Position numbers and translations under genes: made by a program. Under the pieces are notes generated by a model. It was not told where the DNA came from. It searched no databases and worked only from the letters and a program-made list of their open reading frames with translations. Shown here in pieces: positions 7,336-12,245 of a stretch of DNA of 19,055 nucleotides; within the stretch, counting starts at the first letter, position 1, and each line of letters begins with the position of its first letter. Source of the DNA: AWTP1-13 sp035762425 (lineage in GTDB: Bacteria > Pseudomonadota > Alphaproteobacteria > Rhizobiales > Hyphomicrobiaceae); the NCBI GenBank assembly GCA_035762425.1, contig DASTOW010000259.1, positions 1 through 19,055 of the forward strand. The letters are read 5' to 3'.

Positions 7336-7358
7336 ATCTTACTACGACTAAAGTCGTA
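7336..7358 (-). promoter_or_regulatory. Inverted repeat TACGACT-AA-AGTCGTA beside a -10-like box
   Basis: TACGACT (7343-7349) and AGTCGTA (7352-7358) are a perfect 7-bp dyad with a 2-base centre, a geometry typical of dimeric HTH regulators. On the minus strand it is followed two bases later by TAAGAT (complement of 7336-7341), a -10-like box about 36 bases before the small membrane gene's ATG. No good -35 box is visible, so the dyad could be an activator site or a repressor site over the spacer. Confidence 0.4.
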
Positions 7359-7419
7359 CGTGACCTGAGCTGCTGTGCAGCTGCGAGAGGAGCTTGATGG
7401 GGACTATTCGAGGCTGCCC

Positions 7420-7448
7420 TTGCACGGAGCGCTGCCAACGCCTACATT
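7420..7448 (+). promoter_or_regulatory. ssb: Candidate sigma-70 promoter of ssb
   Basis: TTGCAC (7420-7425), an exact 17-base spacer, then TACATT (7443-7448). The predicted transcription start, about 7455, falls inside the adjoining LexA-type box and leaves a leader of about 160 bases before ssb. Consensus match only, but the spacing and the operator position reinforce each other. Confidence 0.5.
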
Positions 7449-7449
7449 A

Positions 7450-7464
7450 GAACATAAGGCGAAC
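7450..7464. promoter_or_regulatory. LexA (SOS) box GAAC-N7-GAAC
   Basis: GAAC (7450-7453), seven bases, GAAC (7461-7464) exactly matches the direct-repeat SOS box known for alphaproteobacterial LexA (GTTC-N7-GTTC on the other strand). The two half-sites share even more sequence, GAACATA and GAACATA. It starts one base after the predicted -10 box of ssb, where LexA would block transcription. ssb belongs to the SOS regulon in many bacteria. Confidence 0.7.
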
Positions 7465-7614
7465 ATAGGCGCAGCCGTAAAAGCGTGGACAAGCAACCCG
7501 AGGCCCGCGCGCCGGGCCGTCGCACCAGTTAACGTGCCGCGCAGAGTCGCTTGAGGCGCCAATGCGCGCCGAGGCAGGGCGGCGAGCGCCACGAAAGAAC
7601 AGAAGGAGGCCCCT

Positions 7615-8109
7615 ATGGCCGGTTCCGTCAACAAGGTGATCCTGGTCGGCAATCTCGGCAAGGACCCGGAGATCCGCCGCACCCAGGACGGCCGCCCGAT
7701 CGCCAATCTGCGGGTGGCCACAACCGAAACCTGGCGCGACAAGACCTCGGGCGAGCGCCGCGAGAAGACCGAATGGCACTCGGTGGTCATCTTCAACGAG
7801 GGACTGTGCCGGGTGGCCGAGCAGTACCTGAAGAAGGGCGCCAAGGTCTACATCGAGGGCGCGCTGCAGACGCGCAAGTGGCAGGGCCAGGACGGTCAGG
7901 ATCGCTACTCCACTGAGGTGGTGCTGCAGGGCTTCAACAGCGTATTGACCATGCTCGACGGCCGCAGCGGCGGTGGTGCCAGCGTCGGCATGCAGGAGGA
8001 CGATCAGGTCGGCTACGCGGGCGGCAATGGTGATGCCGGCAAGCGCGCGCCCAAGTCCGGCGGCGGCAAAGGCTTCGACAAGCCGATGGACGACGAGATC
8101 CCATTCTAA
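7615..8109 (+). CDS. ssb: Single-stranded DNA-binding protein
   Basis: A 164-residue SSB of the bacterial homotetrameric type. The N-terminal OB fold runs over about residues 1-110, with the opening MAGSVNKVILVGNLGKDPEIR, the TEWHSVVIF strand and YLKKGAKVYIEGALQTRKWQ. It is followed by a Gly-rich flexible linker and the conserved acidic tip MDDEIPF that docks partner proteins (helicases, polymerase chi, RecO, exonuclease I). AAGGAGG 6 bases before the ATG is a near-ideal ribosome site. SSB coats single-stranded DNA during replication, repair and recombination. A predicted promoter overlapped by a LexA-type box lies about 150-195 bases upstream, so damage induction is likely. In many alphaproteobacteria ssb lies close to gyrA or uvrA; here it is about 4 kb from gyrA. 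Confidence 0.97.
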   Translation: MAGSVNKVILVGNLGKDPEIRRTQDGRPIANLRVATTETWRDKTSGERREKTEWHSVVIFNEGLCRVAEQYLKKGAKVYIEGALQTRKWQGQDGQDRYSTEVVLQGFNSVLTMLDGRSGGGASVGMQEDDQVGYAGGNGDAGKRAPKSGGGKGFDKPMDDEIPF

Positions 8110-8191
8110 GGTCGCTCCCGCAGGGATCCTGGCGCTGCGGCGACCATCGGGAAGGCAGCGGCGATCGTCTGGGATCAGGCAAGCGCAGCCA

Positions 8192-8230
8192 CATCGAGCC
8201 CGCCGCGTGTGGCTCGCTCCGGGCTCGATG
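8192..8230. repeat. 11-bp perfect inverted repeat downstream of ssb
   Basis: CATCGAGCCCG (8192-8202) and CGGGCTCGATG (8220-8230) are perfect complements around a 17-base loop. It lies 83 bases after ssb. There is no T run, so it could be a Rho-assisted terminator, an mRNA-end structure or a regulator site. Confidence 0.45.
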
Positions 8231-8235
8231 CGCCG

Positions 8236-8514
8236 CTAGCCATTCATCTCAACGCCTTGGCGGCGATCGGGGCATTCGCCCTCAGGCTGGTACAGCGCGC
8301 CGGGCCCAAAGGGCACAAGCCAGCACCCGCTGTCGGGTTACGTATCGGTTGGCCTGATGCTGATCGTGATGATCGGCTCGGGCGCTGGCTACGACCCCCA
8401 GACCCAGCAGTTCACCGACAGCGTGACGCCATGCTCGGCCTGGCCGCGGTGCTGATGGCCGGTGCGTTCACGTCCCGGCCGGGACGGAACGCACTGGTAG
8501 TGTTTGGCGGCTGA
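8236..8514 (+). pseudogene. Possible remnant of a frameshifted small membrane-protein gene
   Basis: One frame reads IHLNALAAIGAFALRLVQRAG up to about 8305. The frame one base further on then reads HPLSGYVSVGLMLIVMIG and SGAGYDPQTQQF up to about 8430, after which the first frame resumes with MLGLAAVLMAGAF before a stop at 8514. The three hydrophobic pieces in sequence look like one protein broken by two shifts. H-x-x-N-A at the start loosely recalls DUF2231-type membrane proteins, but this is weak. It could instead be noncoding sequence. Confidence 0.25.
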
Positions 8515-8549
8515 CGGCACGCCAGGCCGCCTCGGCCGGCGCGCTTGCC

Positions 8550-9143
8550 TTACACCTTGCGGCCGAACGCGCGCCAGATCGTTGGCACGGCGACGGCGCC
8601 CAGGGCACACTTGACGGCCGTGGTAGCCAGGAACGGCACCAGCCCGGTAGCGATGGCTTGCTCCGGCCCCAGCAACACCGCCAGCCAGGCGATACCGCCA
8701 GCCAGGATCAGTGCGTGGCCGACAATCATGGCAGCGGCCGACAGCAGGACCGAGCCGCTCCAGCCGCGCTCGGCCAGTACACCCATCAGCCAAGCCGAGA
8801 TTACGAAGCCAAGCAGGTAGCCGCCGGTCGGCCCCATCATGTAGGCGAGCCCGATGCCGCGCTCGGGCGTGCCCGCGAACACCGGCAGGCCGGCCGCACC
8901 GGCCAGCAGATAGGCCAGCACCGTTGCCGTGCCCAGCACCCGCCCGTAGGCCATGCCGATCATCAGCACCACTAGCGTCTGCATGGTCATGGGCACGGGA
9001 TAGAACGGCACCTGCAGCTTGGCGGACAGGGTCAGCAGGCATACGCCGGCGGCGACGGCCACCAGCAGTCCGAGGCGGCGGGCGCTGGTGCTGCTCGACC
9101 AATGAGCATCGATCAGCGTTCCAGGCAGGCGTGCATCCAGCAT
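8550..9143 (-). CDS. bioY: BioY biotin transporter substrate-binding (S) component
   Basis: A 197-residue integral membrane protein with about six helices. BioY hallmarks: AKLQVPFYPVPMTMQTLVVLM (helix 1 end and the substrate loop), AYLLAGAAGLPVFAG, YMMGPTGGYLLGFV and a C-terminal hydrophobic segment with PFLATTAVKCALGA. BioY binds biotin and works alone at low capacity or with energy-coupling ATPase/EcfT partners (BioM/BioN). No bioM or bioN is next to it here, so it is a solitary bioY or its partners lie elsewhere. It follows the cytosolic cyclophilin gene by 43 bases on the same strand and is probably the last gene of that operon. The ribosome site GGGGAC before the ATG is weak. No BirA or BioR site was evident. 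Confidence 0.9.
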   Translation of the reverse strand: MLDARLPGTLIDAHWSSSTSARRLGLLVAVAAGVCLLTLSAKLQVPFYPVPMTMQTLVVLMIGMAYGRVLGTATVLAYLLAGAAGLPVFAGTPERGIGLAYMMGPTGGYLLGFVISAWLMGVLAERGWSGSVLLSAAAMIVGHALILAGGIAWLAVLLGPEQAIATGLVPFLATTAVKCALGAVAVPTIWRAFGRKV

Positions 9144-9186
9144 CTCAGGTCCCCGTAGGATCGTATTCGTGCGCCGAGCTATAGCG

Positions 9187-9663
9187 CTATTTCACGTCGG
9201 CAGCCACTTTCAGCGATGTGATCTTGTCGGGGTTCTGCACCGGCTCGCCCCGCTTGATCTTGTCGACGTTCTCCATGCCTTCGATCACCTTGCCCCACAC
9301 CGTGTACTGCTTGTCGAGGAAGCTGGCGTCGTCGAAGCAGATGAAGAACTGGCTGTTGGCGCTGTTCGGGTTCTGGGCCCGGGCCATCGAGCATACCCCG
9401 CGCACATGCGGCTCCGAATTGAACTCGGCAGGTAGATTGCCATACTTCGATCCGCCGGTGCCGGTGCCGTGCGGGCAGCCGGTCTGGGCCATGAAGCCGT
9501 CGATGACGCGGTGGAAGACGATACCGTCGTAGAAGCCCTCGCGCGCCAGCTGCTTGATGCGCTCGACATGCTTGGGGGCGAGATCGGGTCGCAGCTCGAT
9601 GACGACGTTGCCTTTGGTGGTTTGCATGATGAGCGCGTTTTCAGGGTCTTTGATGGTGGCCAT
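9187..9663 (-). CDS. Cyclophilin-type peptidyl-prolyl isomerase, cytosolic
   Basis: A 158-residue single-domain cyclophilin without a signal peptide (MATIKDPENALIMQTTKGNVVIELRPD). Active-site segments are visible: FHRVIDGFMAQTG with the catalytic Arg, Phe, Met and Gln; GTGTGGSKY; SQFFICF; and YTVWGKVIEGME. The Trp that gives eukaryotic cyclophilins high cyclosporin affinity is replaced (SFLDKQY), as is usual in bacteria. It speeds proline cis-trans isomerisation during folding in the cytoplasm. It lies downstream of a paralogous exported cyclophilin with a 124-base gap; the two share the FHRVI-GFMAQTG, GTGTGGSKY and NSQFFIC blocks, which suggests an old tandem duplication. Assigning the exact name (ppiB) is uncertain, so no symbol is given. 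Confidence 0.93.
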   Translation of the reverse strand: MATIKDPENALIMQTTKGNVVIELRPDLAPKHVERIKQLAREGFYDGIVFHRVIDGFMAQTGCPHGTGTGGSKYGNLPAEFNSEPHVRGVCSMARAQNPNSANSQFFICFDDASFLDKQYTVWGKVIEGMENVDKIKRGEPVQNPDKITSLKVAADVK

Positions 9664-9787
9664 TGCTTCGGTTCCGTTTGTTTAGGGAGTTGCAGAGCGT
9701 GAAGTCGTCAAGTTGCCAAGTCGTGAACGTGTGCACTGGCGCCAAGGGGCGGCATCCGCGGCTGCACGGGCGCACGACCTCAAAAGC

Positions 9788-10345
9788 TCATTTCTTGTTC
9801 GCCAACAGATACACCTTCAGCATCTTGTCGGGCACGCTCGGGGGCTCACCGGGCGCGATCTTGTCGACGTGCTCCATGCCCTCGATGACTTCGCCCCAAA
9901 GCGTGTAGCTGCCGGACAGCTGTGCGCATTGCACACCGTAGCAGATGAAGAACTGGCTATTGGCGGTGTCGGGATCGTTGGTGCGGGCTGCGCCGACGCT
10001 GCCGCGACCGAAGCGCTCCTTGGAGAACTCGGCCTTCAGGTCGACGTACTTGGAGCCGCCGGTGCCGGTGCCGGTCGGATCGCCGGTCTGCGCCATGAAG
10101 CCAGGGATGACGCGATGGAAGGTGATGCCGTCGTAGAAGCCTTCTTTGGCAAGGTTGCGCACGCGCTTGACGTGGCCGGGCGCGAGGTCCGGCCGCAGCT
10201 TGATGAGCACGCGCCCGGTCTTCAGCTCGATGACCAGCGTGTTGTTCGGATCGGGCACCTGCGGTTGGGAGGAGGCCGGTAGGAAGGGCAGGGCGCAGAC
10301 GAGCCCGAGCGCGACGAGCGCGAGGCCGGCGAAACGATGCTTCAT
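9788..10345 (-). CDS. Cyclophilin-type peptidyl-prolyl isomerase, exported (periplasmic)
   Basis: A 185-residue cyclophilin with an N-terminal Sec signal (MKHRFAGLALVALGLVCALPF, probable cleavage after ASS). The start at 10345 is preferred over a start at 10384 because GAGGGA lies shortly before it and the signal peptide then begins the protein. The catalytic blocks are FHRVIPGFMAQTGDP, GTGTGGSKYVDL, NSQFFICY and YTLWGEVIEGMEHVDKI. An insert with a Cys (GVQCAQLSGS) replaces part of the loop seen in the cytosolic paralogue. It should help fold periplasmic or outer-membrane proteins. It lies 43 bases after coaD on the same strand, so co-transcription is likely; the coaD-cyclophilin-cyclophilin arrangement is common in alphaproteobacteria. 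Confidence 0.92.
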   Translation of the reverse strand: MKHRFAGLALVALGLVCALPFLPASSQPQVPDPNNTLVIELKTGRVLIKLRPDLAPGHVKRVRNLAKEGFYDGITFHRVIPGFMAQTGDPTGTGTGGSKYVDLKAEFSKERFGRGSVGAARTNDPDTANSQFFICYGVQCAQLSGSYTLWGEVIEGMEHVDKIAPGEPPSVPDKMLKVYLLANKK

Positions 10346-10388
10346 GGAAAGTTCCCTCGACGGTGATGTGAGGCGCTTGTGCAAGCGC

Positions 10389-10901
10389 TCACGGCTTCCT
10401 CTTTGCAGCCGCCGCCTTGGCGGTCAGGCGCTTGCGGACGGCCGGCGAGACGAATGCCTTCACGTTGCCGCCCATCAGGGCTATCTGGCGCACCAATGTC
10501 GCCGTGATGTGGCGCACTTGCGGGCTGGCGGGCAGAAATACCGTGTCGATATCGGGCGCCATGGCGCCGTTCATGCCGGCCATTTGCATCTCGTAGTCGA
10601 GATCGGTGCCGTCGCGCAGGCCACGGAAGATGATGCTGGCCCGGGCGGCTTTGGCGGCATCGACGGCCAGGTTGTCGAACGTGGTAATGTCGATCCTGCA
10701 GCCCGTCTCGGCCGCGATCGGGGCCACCTCGGCCTTCAGCATGTCGATCTTCTCCTCGGCCGAGAACAGCGGTGTCTTGCCGGGGTGCACGCCGATGCCG
10801 ACCACCAGCGTGTCGACCATGCGGGCAGCCCGCGCGATCACGTCGAGATGGCCGTTGGTGACGGGGTCGAAGGAGCCGGACGTGAAGCCGATGCGGGTCA
10901 T
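10389..10901 (-). CDS. coaD: Phosphopantetheine adenylyltransferase
   Basis: A 170-residue enzyme of the nucleotidyltransferase superfamily. It makes dephospho-CoA from 4'-phosphopantetheine and ATP, the fourth step of CoA synthesis. Visible motifs: GSFDPVTNGHLD (9-20) with the T-x-GH ATP-binding motif (T15, H18), K42 in HPGKTPLFS, IFRGLRDGTDLDYE (91-104), and HITATLVRQIALMGGNV (131-147), the counterpart of the ISSSLVKE motif. The basic tail (RKRLTAKAAAAKRKP) is longer than in E. coli. The gene is 13 bases downstream of the LysE-family gene and 43 bases upstream of the exported cyclophilin, all on the same strand, consistent with one operon. Confidence 0.97.
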   Translation of the reverse strand: MTRIGFTSGSFDPVTNGHLDVIARAARMVDTLVVGIGVHPGKTPLFSAEEKIDMLKAEVAPIAAETGCRIDITTFDNLAVDAAKAARASIIFRGLRDGTDLDYEMQMAGMNGAMAPDIDTVFLPASPQVRHITATLVRQIALMGGNVKAFVSPAVRKRLTAKAAAAKRKP

Positions 10902-10914
10902 TGGCCTCCCCCTA

Positions 10915-11538
10915 TCATGGGCGGCGGACCATGGCGAGGGCTACGCCGCCAGCCAGCAGCAGCAGGCCCGCAGCGCCGTCGAGCACAGCCAGCTTGGCCG
11001 CGTTGAAACTGGACCTAGCCTTGGCAATGACGACCGTGTAGCCGACGTCGACCGCCGCCAGCACGACCACGAACAGGAGCGCCAGCCCCCACAGCTGCCG
11101 CACAGGATCGGCGGCGGGATCGACAAACTGCGGCAGGAAGGCGCCGAGGAACAGCAGCACCTTGGGGTTCGACAGGCTGACCAGCAGGCCCTGCATGTAG
11201 GCGCCGCTGCGTGATGACACGGGCAATGGCTGGGCGGGATTGCGGCGGCGCTGCCAATACTGCCAAAGCTGCCGCGCGCCTAAGAACACGAGGTAGAGCG
11301 CGCCGAGCCAGCGGATCACGTCGAACCACTCCGACATGAACACCATCACCGAGCTCATGCCGAGCGCTGCCGCAGCCACCAGCAGTGCGAGGCCAGTGGT
11401 GGTGCCGGCCAAGGTCACGAGCCCCGACGCCAGTCCGCCACGCAGCGTGTTGGCGATGATCAGCGACATGTTGGGGCCCGGCGTCAGGCCGAGCAGGACG
11501 CAGGCGGCTACAAAGGCAATGAGGATTTCGATGGACAT
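10915..11538 (-). CDS. LysE/RhtB-family amino-acid or small-molecule exporter
   Basis: A 207-residue inner-membrane protein of about six helices. The LysE/RhtB signature LLGLTPGPNMSLIIANTLRGG is at the N-terminus, and the second signature block GLLVSLSNPKVLLFLGAFLPQFV is in the middle. The family exports amino acids, homoserine lactones or related metabolites; the substrate cannot be told from sequence. The ATG at 11538 gives the canonical family start MSIEILIAF; a TTG at 11559 would add seven residues. It is the first gene of the probable leftward operon with coaD, so the operon promoter is likely in the 125-base divergent region shared with the cytochrome P460 gene. Confidence 0.88.
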   Translation of the reverse strand: MSIEILIAFVAACVLLGLTPGPNMSLIIANTLRGGLASGLVTLAGTTTGLALLVAAAALGMSSVMVFMSEWFDVIRWLGALYLVFLGARQLWQYWQRRRNPAQPLPVSSRSGAYMQGLLVSLSNPKVLLFLGAFLPQFVDPAADPVRQLWGLALLFVVVLAAVDVGYTVVIAKARSSFNAAKLAVLDGAAGLLLLAGGVALAMVRRP

Positions 11539-11663
11539 GGCGATGATCCGATCACGCAAAGTTCACTCAAAGGCGGCCGTCATCCAGGCATCCAAGGACA
11601 CGAGTTCTCCGTACCCAGCATTAGCGGCCGCTTGCCGCGCGCAAGAAGCATGGGGAGGAAGAG

Positions 11664-12185
11664 ATGAAGCCGTTGAAAGTCTTAGCATTGGCCGGGTTGG
11701 CCGCGATCACTCTTACTGTCGCAGTCCGGGCCGGCAGTGACCAGGTGAGGTTTCCAGAGAACTATGCCAAGGGCGTTCTCTACACCACGGTGGACCGCCC
11801 CGACAACAAGCAGTACCGCGAGCTGTACGCGCCAAAGGAGGCCATAGATGCGCTGAAGGCCGGCAAGCCCATTCCAAGCGGCACCGTGCTGACCATGGTC
11901 AATTACAAGGCCAAGCTTGGGGCCGACGGGAATCCGGAGAAGGACGCCAACGGCCGCTTCATCAAAACGGACGAGATCGCCGGCATCGCCGTAATGGAAA
12001 AGCGCACGGGATGGGGCACCGAGTACGCTGACGACATCCGCAACGGCGAGTGGGAATACCAGGCGTTCAAGGCCGACAAGACGGTCAACGACAAAGCCAA
12101 CCTGAAATCCTGCTTCACGTGCCACAAACCGCTCGACAAGCAGGACTTCGTGTTCTCGTTCGACAAGATGCAAAGCGCCAACTGA
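11664..12185 (+). CDS. Exported cytochrome P460-family haem protein
   Basis: A 173-residue protein with a signal peptide (residues 1-23, MKPLKVLALAGLAAITLTVAVRA). The mature domain has P460 hallmarks: RFPENYAKGVLYTTVDR, ELYAPKEAIDALKAGKPIP, ADGNPEKDANGRF, MEKRTGWG, RNGEWEYQAF, and the single c-type haem site CFTCH (C150, C153, H154) followed by QDFVFSFDKM. GGAGG 5 bases before the ATG supports the start. Cytochromes P460 oxidise hydroxylamine/NO in nitrifiers, and the related cytochrome c'-beta binds NO. Which type this is depends on a haem-crosslinking lysine that I cannot place without alignment. It is divergent from the LysE-family operon and stands alone; no nitrogen-oxide genes are nearby. 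Confidence 0.88.
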   Translation: MKPLKVLALAGLAAITLTVAVRAGSDQVRFPENYAKGVLYTTVDRPDNKQYRELYAPKEAIDALKAGKPIPSGTVLTMVNYKAKLGADGNPEKDANGRFIKTDEIAGIAVMEKRTGWGTEYADDIRNGEWEYQAFKADKTVNDKANLKSCFTCHKPLDKQDFVFSFDKMQSAN

Positions 12186-12205
12186 TGCGCTGACGGCAGC
12201 CGGCT

Positions 12206-12234
12206 TGCCGTGGGCCATGCAATGGCCCACGGCA
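12206..12234. terminator. 13-bp perfect hairpin between convergent P460 gene and gyrA
   Basis: TGCCGTGGGCCAT (12206-12218) and ATGGCCCACGGCA (12222-12234) pair perfectly around a 3-base loop (GCA). It lies 21 bases after the P460 stop and 12 bases past the gyrA stop, so it can end transcripts from both sides. A T run is absent. Confidence 0.6.
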
Positions 12235-12245
12235 CGATGATTGCG

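Larger units (their letters stand above)
8110..8549. other. Gene-poor stretch between ssb and bioY
   Basis: There is no intact gene in these 440 bases. They contain the 11-bp inverted repeat at 8192-8230, fragments that look like a frameshifted membrane-protein gene (8236-8514), and a small GGCCG-CCT-CGGCC stem at 8525-8537 just past the bioY stop. Both flanking genes end into this region, so it needs no promoter for them. Confidence 0.6.

Noticed and set aside
8525..8537. GGCCG-CCT-CGGCC stem just past bioY
   Set aside because: Only 5 bp and no T run; common by chance at this GC content.
8389..9102. 237-codon open frame overlapping bioY on the same strand in another frame
   Set aside because: The bioY frame has all family motifs; this one is Arg/Gly-rich and lacks any.
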